Assembly: GCA_948146395.1 (NCBI GenBank)
Contig: OX411546.1
Location: 20,291,158 to 20,355,157, forward strand
DNA: 64,000 bases
Reading direction: 5' to 3'
Source: Fragum whitleyi
Taxonomy: Eukaryota; Mollusca; Bivalvia; Cardiida; Cardiidae
The first letter of the stretch is position 1. Every line of letters starts with the position of its first letter. A program made the position numbers and the translations under genes. The notes below the pieces were generated by a model. It was not told the DNA's origin and ran no database searches. It saw only the letters and a list, made by a program, of their open reading frames with translations. This document shows positions 45,801-55,952 of the stretch, piece by piece.

Positions 45801-48800
45801 CAATCAATCAATCACAATATTTGTTTACACTCTAGAGGCCACAAATCATAAATATGCAATTATGATTTTTGCTGGAAAGTTTGATAATTATCGATTAAGA
45901 CGACAAAACGAAGGTGAGCTATATAGGACCATCATGGTCCTCTTATTATGCTCCCCGAAGGGAGAGCATATAGCCGCCGCTTCGTCTGTCCGTCCGTCTG
46001 TCCGTCCGTCCGTAATTCCGTCCGTCCTTCCTCCGTCCGTCCGTCCCCACCTATTTCTCCATAACCCTTGGGCCAAATTAAATGAAACTTACCATATGAA
46101 CTCCCTATGATATCCCGAAGGGAGAGCATATAGCCGCCGCTTCGTCTGTCCGTCCGTCCATAATTCCGTCCGTCCTTCCGTCCGTCCGTCCCCACCTATT
46201 TCTCCATAACCCTTGGGCCAAATCAAATGAAACTTACCATATGAACTCCCTATGATATAGTGATGATGCACCTGTGACGGTTTTTGGATTTGAGGCCTCG
46301 TCACGGGAAAAGGGGACTTAGGGTAAAAAACAGTTTTCCCAAATTTCTCCTAGTCTAACTGTCAGAATTTAGTGAAATTTCATATTTGAGTAGCAAATCA
46401 GATGCCCTTTACCATAAACAATTTGAAATTGACATAAAAAAAAAATTATTATGGAAAAAGGGGCCTAAATGTTTGTTACCTTTACGTTAGCATGTAAAAT
46501 AGATATTCTGTCCGTCCGTCCCTCCGCACCTATTTCTCCATAACCCTTGGGCCAAATCAAATGAAACTTACCATGTGAACTTCCTATGATATAGTGTTGA
46601 TGCATCTTAGACAGTTTTTGGATTTGAGGCCTCGTCACGGGAAAAGGGGACTTAGGGTAAAAAACAGTTTTTCCCAAATTTCTCCTAGTCTAACTGTCAG
46701 AATTTAGTGAAATTTCATATTTGAGTAGCAAATCAGATGCCCTTTACTATAAACAATTTGAAATTAACGTAAAAAAAATATATCATGGAAAAAGGGGGCT
46801 AAATGTTTGTTACCTTTACGCTAGCATGTAAAATACAGTTTATTCTTTCATTTGTCCTAGTCTTATGCTCAGAATTTGATGAAATTTCACATTTCAGTAG
46901 CAAATCAGATGCCCTTTACCATAAACTATTTGAAATTTGTGTCTAAAAATATGTCATGCAAAAAGGAGGTTTAATGTTTGTTACGTTTATGTTTGCTGTG
47001 TAAGATTACACCTTATTTGAGTCCTTGCAATCTGACCACAGAGCATATCTCCTAAAGTATAATAGCTATCAACTTGAAACTCTATGGGTGGATAGATCTT
47101 ATGGGGGAGAAGTGCAGTGCACAAGAACTACAACTCTTGCTTGCATAATTTTGGAGTAATTGCCCTTTGTTATTTTTGATACTTAGATTTTGTCTCGAGC
47201 ATATCTCCTAAAGTATAACAGCTATCAACTTGAAACTTTATGGGTGGATAGATCTCATGGAGGAGAAGTGCTATGCACAAGAACTACAACTCTTGCTTGC
47301 ATAATTTTTTAGTTATTGCCCTTTGTTATTTTTGATACTTAGATTTTGTCTCGAGCATATCTCCTAAAGTATAGTAACTGTCAACTTGAATCTTTATGGG
47401 TGGATAGATCTCATGGAGGAGAAGTGCACAAGAACTACAACTCTTGCTAGCATAATTTTTGAGTTATTGCCCTTTGTTATTTTTATTACTTAGATTTTAT
47501 AGGAGGCAAATCTTTGACAGTACAAAAGAATCTTTTATCTATTAGGCTTCAGTTTACTATCAAGCTTTCTTCGCGGGGGATGTCCATGTCCAACATGGCT
47601 TTTGTTTTTGTGACAATGCCTTATTCGGGGAGCATAATCCGTCTGACGGCTCTTGTTGTATATACATGTACATAACAAAGAGAATGTGAGAAAAAAATCA
47701 GTCAATTTGAATTGAGAAAAGCATTTCTACCAATATTTTGCAGTCTTTGGGCCACAAGCTCAGTTTGTCTGAACTTCAAGTGCTGTCTTTTCTACTGTAC
47801 CATTTCTGAACCCTATGTTTCTGTCCTTGCAAAACACATATATCCTGTAAAGGAATGACATGTGTTGATGTCTTGTCAGTAAAACATAAACACTTTACCC
47901 ATCATATGTCTATCAATGATGTTAGCACCCCTAGGGTAGAGTTCCCAGTTTTGTCCAAGTTTAAATCAAACTTGGTTAGAATATTCATCAAAATAAGTGA
48001 GTTATAGGTCAGTTTTTAATATGGTTCAGGGTCCAAAGAATTCTGAAAATGGCACTCGTCCTGCAGGGCAAGTCACTTCAAAAGGTTACTGGTCCAGCTT
48101 TGAATGTCACTCGGCCTTCGACTGACCAATGATATTTAAAAAAAACTTACTTACATCTGAAGATATCATTTTAGAGTGCAGATGAAACAAAAAGACAAAA
48201 TTTATGATGTCAAAATAACTTCAATTTTGGAGTTTAAATACCGGTAAAGAGATTCTGATGATTTATTTTTTAACACACAATTTTGTGGATTTTTCATGTT
48301 CAATATGATGATCGGTGTCTATATACGACTAAAGAAGTAGTAGATATAAACAAAACACGTGAAAAACCTTTGAATTCTCAATAAGTACCATGTTCTTGGG
48401 ATCAATAAACATTAACGATGTTCGAGTACCGGGTTATATCATGCCAATACCGGAAGTTTATTTTTAGAAATCAAAGTACATGACTGTATACAGTTCAAGT
48501 TGTTGAGAACTTCTATCATCATTTAATTTGTTTGGAGGGCCATTTCTGTCTTTTATCCGTATTTACCCAGACACAAGGCATTGTTAATTAGTGCCATTAA
48601 TTCTTCACTCGTCCGGTGGGACGACTGACTTAGAATTTCTGCTTGTCCTCTGTGATTTGTTACTCGTAAATACGAGCGGACGAGTGGATTCTTTGGACCC
48701 TGTGGTTCTTGTCAGATCTGGAAGTAGGTAAGTTGCAAGAAGGTTAAATGACAGAAAAAAGAATGTTAACACACCAGCAGTTACAAATTTGATTCTGTCT

Positions 48801-51586
48801 TTATGAAACTTGTGAATGTGCATCTGGATGATGGCTGTCTGGTTTAATTTTTTGTATCTAGCTTATTTGGGACAAAAGCTATATCAGCAGACAAAGTCAT
48901 CGGAAAATCTCGTTTACATTCCTCAAGTCGTATTTGTGACCCAATCTTTATGAATCTTTGCTTGTTTTATGCCAAGAAGACAGATCATAGAAATGACTTT
49001 TTTTACAATCTAGAGATCAAAGTTTGTAGCTTTGGTTCATCATATTTCCTAGACTTTTTCTCTTCATTATTTTGTGTGACAGTTGTATGTTGTCTTCTTT
49101 CAGATAATCTAGTAGATTTGATTACTATCTTAGGTGGTAGTGTTGAACCACTGCCAAGTGCTGATGGCACTAACATACTGATTGTGAATGCTGACAGGGA
49201 TACAGATCCTTTCAAAGATGATACAATACTTGCTGGTAAGCACAATAAATCAAACTTTGTGTGTTTTGGTTCTTCTATTGTAATTAGTCTTAACTTTGAG
49301 TTAACTTTGAAACAGTTACAAAAATACATTTTTGTAAAAGACAGAAAGAGCAATCTTCTATGACTTGATGGAGTGATCAATAAAGGTAAACTAATGAAAT
49401 GAAAAGGCTAATATATGTGTCAAAGAAAGCTTCCATATGCACACTTCAGTGAACCATGAAAAACATTGATGGGATGGCTTTTGAAATTGAAATTTTAGCT
49501 CACTTGAGCTCACTTGAGCTCAATGAGCTCAAGGGGAGCTTTTAGGGTTCTAGTTCACTATCCTGCGTTCGTATTCCCTCGTTAACAATGTTTTTATTTA
49601 TCTTCTCCTCCTTAACTAGTTGGCCAATTCTTTACTTACCTATCTTGGCAGGAATGTTCCTTGAGGACCTTTTTCAAAATTGTTCGTGAACTTTTGATTT
49701 GTCAAATATTGTGGGCGTGACAGGGCAGGGCTTATTGAACTTAAAGAAATTATGTGAAAATTTGAAAATCCAGATTGGGCACAATTGTCTCAGGACAGAG
49801 TACAGATGGCCTAAAAACTGAAATTTCTAGAGGCCATTTTGGCATAGACTCTAAAAAAACTTTAGGCCATACTACCTATACAGAAAATCAAATTATACAG
49901 TCAGGATATTGGGAAAGATTTTTGTAAAAAATAATGAATATCATGAATTCTTATGTCTCTTTCATAATACAAGGTTACACATTAGCAAATTGTAATTGTA
50001 ATTTCTATTTTTGTCTGAGTTCTTTCAAATTCTGTTGGCCTTTTTTTCCGCTAAACATGGCGTCAAATATCCTTACCGACATTTGTCTCTCACCAATGGG
50101 TAGATAATTGTAAACCAGGGGTGTGGAAATACGAGTTTTCTCCACTTGTCCCTGGACAAGTAAAAGCGGATTTTCTACTCGTCCAGGATCAAAATGAACT
50201 TGTCCACTAAAGAGTAAAAAGAAAAAATTGAAAAAAAACATTGCCTTTCGATGAAGAAAATGCTGGTATCCAGCATTTTCTTCATTAAAAACAATGTTTT
50301 CTACCCTATGATATGAACATTAGGATGATTTCTCTCTTAATTCTTTTAAGTAACATTCCAAAATTTGCCCTGGTATTTACTTGTCCTTGGACAAGTGGCT
50401 TAGAAAAATTTACTTGTCCTCAAGTACAAAAGCCCGAGTCGGACAAGTCGGGCATGGGAATTCCACACCCCTGTGTAAACCTATGTGAGATAGCAGTTGG
50501 AGGCTAGGAAAGGGTGTAATGGTAGTACAGGTAAAAGAAATGCCAGGAATCCATTGTTAGGTGCTCCGGTAGCCGCGATATAACTGCAAAATTGTTAAAA
50601 GCCGCGTAAAACCCATTCAAACAAACAAACATTGTCAATTAAGCATGTTATCCCTCAGCCTTATTGGCCCAAATAAACATTTTTTCTCAGCCATTTTGAA
50701 TTTTGTTCGACAAATGGCCAATGGCCTACATCAATCTAAATCTCTGTTTAAAAATCAATTGTCAAGCCAATTTAAACCAAACTTGGCAGGAATGTTCCTT
50801 GAGTGATTGTATTCAACACATGTTCAGAATTTTTTTTATTTTGTGTCCCGTCCTTTGAGTGTTGAAGTTGATTCTGATTATGAAGATCAAACTGGAACAA
50901 AGAATGATATTAAATAGTAAATATTTGTTCAAACACAAGTACATGTCATGTGATTGAATGCTTAAAATGAAAATTAATATTGTTCACATTCCAAACATGT
51001 ATACAGCTAGAACTCAGGTGAGAGATTACATTGCCAGTATGGCACTCATGTTAAACATTTGCTTTTACATTATTAAGCTTTTGGCTAGATGATATCAGAA
51101 TTCTTAAGTTCACCATTTTAGTCCATGCATTTTTGTGTGCCAAAATTGTAATGTAAAACTTAAAAATGATTATATTGTTGAAGCTCAACAGTATCAAGTT
51201 CTTCCGTAATTGGAAACCATTCATTTCTGCATTTTGTTAACCCTTTTAAAAGAACGACTAGACAGGATCTCTTTAAGAGCTGATCATACCCAGTTACTGA
51301 GGAAACATTGGCTGCAATTTAAGTACACTGACTTTTTATGCCCCCAGACTGAAAGACAGGGGGGGGGGGGGGGCATATTGTATAATCTTGTTAGTCTGTC
51401 TGTTCGAAAATTTAACATTTTGCCTTTTGTTTTAAAGTGTTCAACATACAAAGCTCAAGTTTGGTATGTACCTTCCTTTCAATGACAGCTATCTATTGCG
51501 TGCAATATGACCTTCCTCAAGGTCATCTGTTAACCCTTATCAACCCTTTACACGAAAACTAAACATTTTAGATAAATGGCCATTTT

Positions 51587-51619
<33 letters not shown>

Positions 51620-52098
51620 ATACTGGATTTCATCTAACCCACAAATGATACACCAATGCACAAGTTGTAAAAAGTAGGTAACAGTTCTCATGGCTGAATG
51701 TTTAAAATATCCTTGGATGTTTCATATTGATACAGTATGTGGGACATGCATAATTATGTTTTTCTATACTATTGTTCCACCAGTTATGCATCAAGAGATA
51801 GTATGCTTTACATACTAGTACATGTTTATTTTAATAAGGTTAGTCTTTGAAAATATTTGACACCATGCATGGAACATTACTGAAAGATTTGCAACAAAGA
51901 TTTACAGAATTAGGTTATACTCTAAGATGTAGTGTTTCTTGCATGTTATAGATAAATGGCTCTTGAACAAAGTTTAACCAAAAATCTTTGTTTTCAGGGA
52001 TGTCCTGTTTTGAGTCCATCTATGTTTCAAGACTTTGGATTTTGGATTGTATTGCTAAATTTGAACTACTGGATTTTAACAAGTACATCTATAGAATG
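33044..52098 (+). CDS. BRCA1: BRCA1-like protein, seven exons covering a Pro-Glu repeat region and tandem BRCT domains (partial)
   Basis: Exons 33044-33871, 38728-38775, 40844-40931, 42523-42650, 44467-44599, 49104-49235 and 51998-52098 keep one phase. BRCT1: FVEKFG...TTHVIIKT, then [20 protein letters not shown], with the conserved Trp. The linker [15 protein letters not shown] and the start of BRCT2 ([11 protein letters not shown]) resemble BRCA1, which has GDV.NG..H.GP and FRGL at these places. BRCT2 continues [14 protein letters not shown] and ends with the signature Trp in [16 protein letters not shown]. In known animals BRCA1 is a nuclear DNA-repair scaffold whose paired BRCT repeats bind pSer-x-x-Phe partners. 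The RING end is missing upstream. BARD1 is the main alternative (NGCW and DCI.KFELL also resemble it), but TTHVIIKT and the linker favour BRCA1. No stop codon is seen after the last exon. Confidence 0.78.
34004..36180 (+). repeat. HL-5-type core array with nested HL-8
   Basis: Repeated units of about 155 bases (gagttattgccctttgttgt, gtagatagatctcat, gtgcagtgcaaa) with a 5' end near 34009 (acgggacgtattatgggatc). Interrupted by 34356-34635. 34680-35700 is other AT-rich sequence, no exon. Confidence 0.6.
34356..34635 (+). mobile_element. HL-8 Helentron-like element, 280 bases, exact ends known
   Basis: The unit at 34180-34210 reads gttgttttt then catac. Here those halves flank AGCTAGGCTG...CTCTTGTT with no duplicated bases. 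Ends: 5' TAGGCTG, 3' CAGCCGAGCCTA, hairpin GCACCCGTAGGCGGTGC, CTCTTGTT. Confidence 0.9.
36240..36793 (+). repeat. HL-4 element, 5' truncated
   Basis: Core aacattgacccttcctctaa and ctcaaggtcat, 3' GGGGGCAGTTGTGTTTCACA, hairpin GTGTTTCACAAACAC, CTTGTT. The next element starts five bases later. Confidence 0.75.
36799..38322 (+). mobile_element. mosaic element: HL-1 ends with HL-3 and HL-1 cores
   Basis: 5' AGCTCACCTGAGCACAACTT (HL-1). Units to about 37520 are HL-3 (atgggcgtggcagggcag). From 37600 the cores are HL-1 (ggaaatggaatttctgaaaa). 3' hairpin AGGACCATCATGGTCCT and CTTGTT (HL-1). Confidence 0.82.
38541..38581 (+). repeat. solo HL-1 3' terminus
   Basis: TTCAGGTGAGCAATTTAGGA, then hairpin and CTCTTGTT; no 5' end before it. 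Confidence 0.8.
38728..38775 (+). CDS. BRCA1: BRCA1-like exon 2 here (start of BRCT1)
   Basis: A 48-base exon between TTTTTGCACAG and GTTAGT. It encodes [16 protein letters not shown], resembling the first strand of BRCA1 BRCT1 (...VVSGLTPEE). Phase 0 at both ends. Such a short exon is supported mainly by its splice sites, phase and position. Confidence 0.7.
38982..39796 (+). mobile_element. HL-3 element, degenerate
   Basis: 5' atCCACTGGCAAAAGGCCAG, cores ggcgtggcagggcggggctt. Its 3' region reaches gtcagcggag and is cut by the palindrome at 39797. Confidence 0.78.
39797..40007. mobile_element. palindromic MITE with about 58-base inverted arms
   Basis: CAATGCCTCCTTCA at the left, TGAAGGAGGCATTG at the right. 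Arms continue through tatatttaatggtgcat and tactagacacctgtt and match at most positions. No coding sequence. Confidence 0.85.
40054..40106 (-). repeat. HL-3 3' terminus on the minus strand
   Basis: Reverse complement reads GTGGAGCAATAAAAGCCC, then tcttgggcgtcttgtt. The only clear minus-strand HL end seen in the window. Confidence 0.7.
40844..40931 (+). CDS. BRCA1: BRCA1-like exon 3 here (BRCT1)
   Basis: Acceptor TTTTTTTCAG ends at 40843 and donor GTATGC begins at 40932. It encodes [20 protein letters not shown] and then LTTHVIIKT, the helix and TTHV strand of BRCA1 BRCT1. One base of a Glu codon is left for the next exon. Confidence 0.85.
41003..41102 (+). repeat. short tandem repeat, about 31-base unit
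   Basis: Three to four copies of gcaaaatgaatgttttatta with a cct-rich spacer. Just after it a (CTGT)n tract and gggggtatactggaatcaac look like a truncated HL 5' end. 41300-42353 holds nothing recognised. Confidence 0.8.
42354..42446 (+). mobile_element. 93-base chimeric mini-element: HL-1 5' end joined to HL-5 3' end
   Basis: AGCTCACCTGAGCACATCAT, GCTCAAGGTGAG and gaatgtccgtcgtgc are HL-1. Then CGGAGCATAATATGTCTG and TGGCTCTTATT are an HL-5 3' end. Confidence 0.8.
42523..42650 (+). CDS. BRCA1: BRCA1-like exon 4 here (BRCT1, conserved Trp)
   Basis: Acceptor TTTAACAG ends at 42522 and donor GTTGGT begins at 42651. It encodes [20 protein letters not shown] and then [14 protein letters not shown], matching BRCA1 TLKYF.GIAGGKWVV.YFWV. 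A 93-base chimeric mini-element ends 76 bases upstream. Confidence 0.88.
42747..43836 (+). mobile_element. HL-1 Helentron-like element, complete, distinct core
   Basis: 5' AGCTCACCTGAGCACAAAGT, CCGTCGTCAGTCGG; four core units of about 180 bases (gaggcagacagcttt, tatcaagaccctggggtcat); 3' CAGGTGAGTG, hairpin AGGACCATCATGGTCCT, CTTGTT. Confidence 0.9.
44467..44599 (+). CDS. BRCA1: BRCA1-like exon 5 here (BRCT linker and start of BRCT2)
   Basis: Acceptor TTTTCAG ends at 44466 and donor GTAAGT begins at 44600. It encodes [17 protein letters not shown], then [10 protein letters not shown], the linker and first strand of BRCT2. It leaves one base. Confidence 0.87.
44740..45947 (+). mobile_element. 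HL-1 element interrupted by a SINE
   Basis: 5' AGCATACCTGAGCACATCCT; 145-base cores; 3' GGTGAGCTAT, hairpin AGGACCATCATGGTCCT, CTCTTATT. The SINE lies at 45556-45810. Confidence 0.88.
45556..45810 (+). mobile_element. tRNA-derived SINE with 13-base target duplication
   Basis: Head truncated at the 5' side, B box gggttcgatcccc, body, (caat)n tail. ATCACAATATTTG is repeated at 45543-45555 and 45811-45823. Confidence 0.93.
45948..47657 (+). mobile_element. HL-5 Helentron-like element, complete
   Basis: 5' ATGCTCCCCGAAGGGAGAGC (the first 230 or so bases are duplicated from 46094), (CCGT)n, cores including gagcatatctcctaaagtat. 3' inverse CGGGGAGCAT, hairpin CCGTCTGACGG, CTCTTGTT. An HL-7-like end (catggcttttgtt) sits at 47566-47617. 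Confidence 0.88.
47658..49103. other. BRCA1-like intron with hAT-type fragments
   Basis: Fragments of the 50116 hAT-like element at about 48050-48130 (actcgtcctgcagggcaagt) and 48605-48700. No exon seen. Confidence 0.55.
49104..49235 (+). CDS. BRCA1: BRCA1-like exon 6 here (BRCT2)
   Basis: Acceptor TTCTTTCAG ends at 49103 and donor GTAAGC begins at 49236. It encodes [18 protein letters not shown], then [20 protein letters not shown], with the helix and GG turn of a BRCT repeat. It leaves one base. Confidence 0.83.
49497..49760 (+). repeat. HL-type fragment with a repeated 5' palindrome
   Basis: AGCTCACTTGAGCTCACTTG and GCTCAAGGGGAGC, then one HL-3 core (gggcgtgacagggcaggg). No 3' end. Confidence 0.7.
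50068..50632 (+). mobile_element. SINE split by an hAT-like element
   Basis: Left part to 50115 (tctcaccaatgggtagataa), right part from 50474 (cctatgtgagatagcag...) with an (aaac)n tail. tRNA head absent. Confidence 0.87.
50116..50473. mobile_element. hAT-like non-autonomous element
   Basis: TIRs CAGGGGTGTGGAA / TTCCACACCCCTG; TGTAAAC repeated on both sides (50109-50115, 50474-50480). Contains an inner palindrome near 50255-50295 (aatgctggtatccagcattt). No transposase. Confidence 0.88.
51338..51619 (+). mobile_element. HL-4 element, complete, with a G-run
   Basis: 5' ATGCCCCCAG, (G)14 near 51360-51373, core acatacaaagctcaagtttg, 3' GGGGGCAT, hairpin GTGTTTCACAAACAC, CTTGTT. Confidence 0.85.
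51998..52098 (+). CDS. BRCA1: BRCA1-like exon 7 here (end of BRCT2)
   Basis: Acceptor TTTTCAG ends at 51997 and donor GTATGT begins at 52099. It encodes [20 protein letters not shown], then [13 protein letters not shown], the conserved C-terminal Trp helix of BRCT2. It ends in phase 0 with no stop, so the protein continues. Confidence 0.83.
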
Positions 52099-52148
52099 GT
52101 ATGTAATGTACGAGTCGTAGTTAAAACATTTAGTGATTTTCTTTTTTT

Positions 52149-52309
52149 AGCTCACCTGAGCACGAAGTATTTGACTCTAATGTTTGTCTTCTTGATATAT
52201 AAGACTTTTGTTAAGCCAGTAATAAATTTCAAATTAGTAGTGTTGACACTTGGCCAACTTTGTCAACTACATGTGTCAGGTGAGCGCTTAAGGGCCAATG
52301 GTCCTCTGA
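52149..52309 (+). mobile_element. 161-base HL-1-like element
   Basis: 5' AGCTCACCTGAGCACGAAGT; middle ttgttaagccagtaataaat matches 32305-32330; 3' CAGGTGAGCG and AAGGGCCAATGGTCCTC. It starts 51 bases after the BRCT2 exon donor. Confidence 0.8.
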
Positions 52310-52916
52310 TTCCTAAAGTAACAGAGCTATCCATCCCATCTTACATAAAGCCTGACCACACAGTAAAAGCACCAGAACCAGATACAGATTAGTACACAGG
52401 TCACAGGTTTCAATTCCTTCTGGAGTGAGATTCTTCCTAGCCTGGGTCCAGTCATCAATATACATTTTGGTTGATAAGATAACATATAAAAATCAATACC
52501 CATTTCATATTGCGGCACCCATTTTTGATCGTTTTGATATTGATGGCTGGGAACAAGTAGGGTGTATTCTAATGATAAACTGATAAGCGGATTGATCTAT
52601 GTATAGCCATATGATCTATTTAAAGCCTATTGTTTTAAAACAAGGCTGGTTAGCAGGAAAGAGCCTGAGTCATCCGTTTTAATGGAATAGATGATACATA
52701 AAATATTGGGAGAAAAAAATGTCAAAATGTGCAAATAAGGATCTCCATGTGACAATGCAGATACATTAACCATTTCCCAATCTGCAAATTTTTAGAGTAA
52801 CAATTGGAAAGGCAGGGGTTTAAAATTTTTCCCTTGTCTACTCGTCCTGTAGGACAAGTTGATGGAAAAAGTTACTCGTCCTTTTAACAATTTCACTCAT
52901 CATCACCACCTTCAAC

Positions 52917-53132
52917 CCTCTTATCCTTTCCGACATTTGTCTTCCACCAATGGGTAGATAATCATAAACCTATGTGGAATAGCAACTGGAGGCTAGGAAA
53001 GGGATGTGGTGGTAGTACTGGTATGAGAAATACCAGGAATCCATCGTTAGGTGCTCCAGTCGTCGCGATATAACTGAGAGATTGTTGAAAGCGACGTAAA
53101 ACCCCAATTCAAATCAAATCAAATCCAAATAA
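52917..53132 (+). mobile_element. SINE, tRNA head missing
   Basis: Begins tatcctttccgacatttg, full body, (caaat)n tail; about 100 bases upstream (52810-52880) is an hAT-type fragment (ctcgtcctgtaggacaagtt). Confidence 0.88.
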
Positions 53133-53497
53133 CGATTGAATGTCGTGTGGTGACATTTTCAGCAAGGCATATAGACAAAAACTAGCAGTGACGAAATAAA
53201 CAAGTAGACTGCGTTACATGCTTATTTTTACAATCACTTGACTGGGTTACCTGGTACATTAATTGTAGAGCAAATCAGACCGAGTTCCAATTCTGAAAGA
53301 CACTTTGGACAGAGAACCCATTGCGCACTTACAAAAATGTGCATGCATGAGAGATTTAAACATTCGTCAGACACTCAGGAACTCAAGTTTTACTTTTGTT
53401 TTGGAAGCAACAATTACTTGTCCTTTTGAGTTTTTCATGACAAATTTAATTCTTTCTTGTTTAAAAAAGCACTCGTATGGTAGGACAAGCTTACATT

Positions 53498-54529
53498 AGC
53501 TCCACTGGCTGAAAGCCACTGGGGCTATTGTCATGGCGTTGTGTCCGTCGTGCGTCCATCCGATTGTGCGTCCATGCGTGCGGTCGTTAACTTTTTCTTT
53601 AAAAATCTTCTCCTCAGAAACTACTGGATGGATTTCAACCAAACTTCACAGGAATGATCCTTGGGTGACCCTGTTTCAAAGTTGTTCAAGAAATTTTGAT
53701 CCAATGAAAAACATGGATTTTATGGGCGTGGCTTATTTCCAAATATGGTAAAAAGTGACTTTTCTCAGGTTCTAATTGATGGATACCAATAAAATTTTAC
53801 ATGACTGATCCTTGGGTGACCCTTTGTCAGTCTACCAAAAATTATTTTGATCAGATGAAAAATATGCATTTTATGGGCGTAGGTCATTTCTCTATATGTT
53901 ATATAATGGAAACTTTGAAAATCATTTTCTCAGAAACTAACTGATAGATATCAACCAAATTTTACATGATTGATCCTTGGGTGACCCTTTTTAAGTCTAC
54001 CAAAAATTATTGTGATCGAATGAAAAATGTGTATTTTATGGGCGGCGGTCATTTCTCTATTTGTTATATAGTGGAAACTTTGAAAATCATTTTCTCAGAA
54101 CGAAAGTGATGGATATCAACCAAATTTCACAGGAATGATCCTTGAGTGATTCTTTATCAGTCTTTTAAAAAATGTTTGTGCTCAGATGAAAAATATGTAT
54201 TTTATGGGTGGAGGTCATTTCTCTCTACGTCATATAGTGGAAACTTTGAAAATCATTTTCTCAGGATGTAATCAATGGATATCAATCAAACTTCATTAGT
54301 ATGATCCTTGGGTGATCCATTATCATGCAGCCAAAAATTATCGTGATTGGATGAAAATTATGTCTTTTATTTGGGGGAGGTATTTTCTCTATATGTTAAA
54401 ATAGTGGAAACTTTGAAAATCATTTCAACATAAATAGAACCCAAAATATCTAAAAAATCTAGTCAAAACTTTGATTACAAGAATTTCAAGCCTGTGGAGC
54501 GACTCAAGCCATTCATGGCTTTCTAGTTT
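53498..54529 (+). mobile_element. HL-3b Helentron-like element, complete
   Basis: 5' AGCTCCACTGGCTGAAAGCC, GCGTCC tract; about six 165-base cores; 3' TGGAGCGACTC, hairpin AAGCCATTCATGGCTT, TCTAGTTTT. Confidence 0.87.
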
Positions 54530-55017
54530 TTATGCTTCCAGGAGAGAGAGCATGATTATAGCTGCTGCTTCGTCTGTCCGTCCGTCTGTAATTCTGCTGT
54601 CCATCTATCCGTCCGTTCCCACCAATTTCTCCGTAACCCCTAGGCCAAATGAAATGAAACTTACAATGTAAACTTCCTATGATATAGTGTTGAGGCAACT
54701 GTGACGTTTTTTTGATTTGAGACGTCATGGGAAAAGGGGACTTAAGGTAAAAACCAGTTTTTCTCAAAATTCTCTTAGTGGTCAGAATTTAATGAAATTT
54801 CATATTTGAGTAGCAAATCAGATGCCCTTTACTATAAACAAAGTTTTTTGAAGTTTACTTAAAGAAAATATATCATGGAAAAAGGGGGCTACATGTTTGT
54901 TACCTTTACCTTGGCATGTAAAATACAGTTATTCTTTCATTTCTCATAGTCTTATGTTCAGAATTTGATGAAATTTCACATTTGAGTAGCAAATCAGATG
55001 CGCTTTACCATAAACTA

Positions 55018-55657
55018 CAACTTCAAGTTATCACTCAATTCATCGCATAATATCTTTTACTTGATGTGAGTATCCACTCTGTCAAATATTGTGATTGTAT
55101 GACAATTCATGAATAAATAATGCACTTGTGAAGCTGGATTTATGCTTATTTTGAAATTTGACCTTGATATGTGACCTTGAATATCAACATATCACTAAAT
55201 TCATTTCAAAATATTTGTGTACATGTGATTGGAAATACCTGTGACAAAGTTTGTTAAAGTCTGTCAGTGAATTAATGAAAAATGCACTTGGAAAGATGAA
55301 TTGGTGCTTATTTTGACCTTTGACCTTCATGTGTGACCTTGAGCCAGGACGTATCACATATTTTTTTCTTGTAATAAATCTTTGCTGATGAAAGGAGGAA
55401 CTTTTGTCAAGTCATTTTAGGATCGACAATAGCATAACATATATATATACCTATTAGAATATACTTCTCTTATTTTGACATTTGACCTTGAAATTTTGAC
55501 CTTGAACTGGAACTTATAAAAAAGTTTTTTTCAAAATATGTTTAAGCTTATCAAGGGTAACAACTGTGCTTAATATCTTTTAAAATTGATGATAAATAAA
55601 TTAGTTATGCACTTGACAAGCCGAATTTGAGCTGATTTTGACCTTCGTGTGTGACCT
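55018..55657 (+). repeat. tandem repeat of about 190 bases, 'tgaccttga' type
   Basis: Repeated ttttgacctttgaccttcat and cacttgg/agaagctgaatt blocks; ends not defined. Lies inside the insertion that splits HL-5. Confidence 0.6.
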
Positions 55658-55669
55658 TGAAAGTTGACT

Positions 55670-55952
55670 GCCGCCACCATAGCGCAGTTGGTTAGGCATA
55701 AGACTTCCAATCTGGAAGTCGTGGGTTCGATCCCCGGTGGCGGCAAATATCCTTTCCGACGTTTGTCTTTCACCAATGGGTAGATAATCGTAAACCTATG
55801 TGAAATAGCAGTCGGAGGCTAGGAAAGGATGTAATGGTAGTACTGGCGTGAGAAATACCAGGAATCCATTGTAAGGTGCTCCGGCCGCCGCGATATAACT
55901 GAAATAATGTTGAAAGCGGCGTAAAACCCCATTCAATCAATCAATCAATCAA
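55670..55952 (+). mobile_element. tRNA-derived SINE, intact head, 12-base target duplication
   Basis: The head (55670-55745) has a perfect acceptor stem GCCGCCA/TGGCGGC, A box tagcgcagttggttaggc and B box gggttcgatcccc. Body and (aatc)n tail follow. TGAAAGTTGACT flanks both sides. Best candidate here for a recently active copy. Confidence 0.95.

Noticed and set aside
48950..49363. 137-codon open frame around the BRCT2 exon
   Set aside because: Only 49104-49235 is exonic by splice sites and BRCT similarity; the rest is intron read-through.
33044..52098. BARD1 as the identity of the BRCT exons
   Set aside because: NGCW and FELL resemble BARD1, but [15 protein letters not shown] and the [11 protein letters not shown] linker fit BRCA1 better. 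Kept as the alternative.
55670..55745. Possible functional tRNA gene
   Set aside because: It has a good acceptor stem and A/B boxes, but it is fused to a SINE body with tail and target duplications. It is the SINE promoter head.
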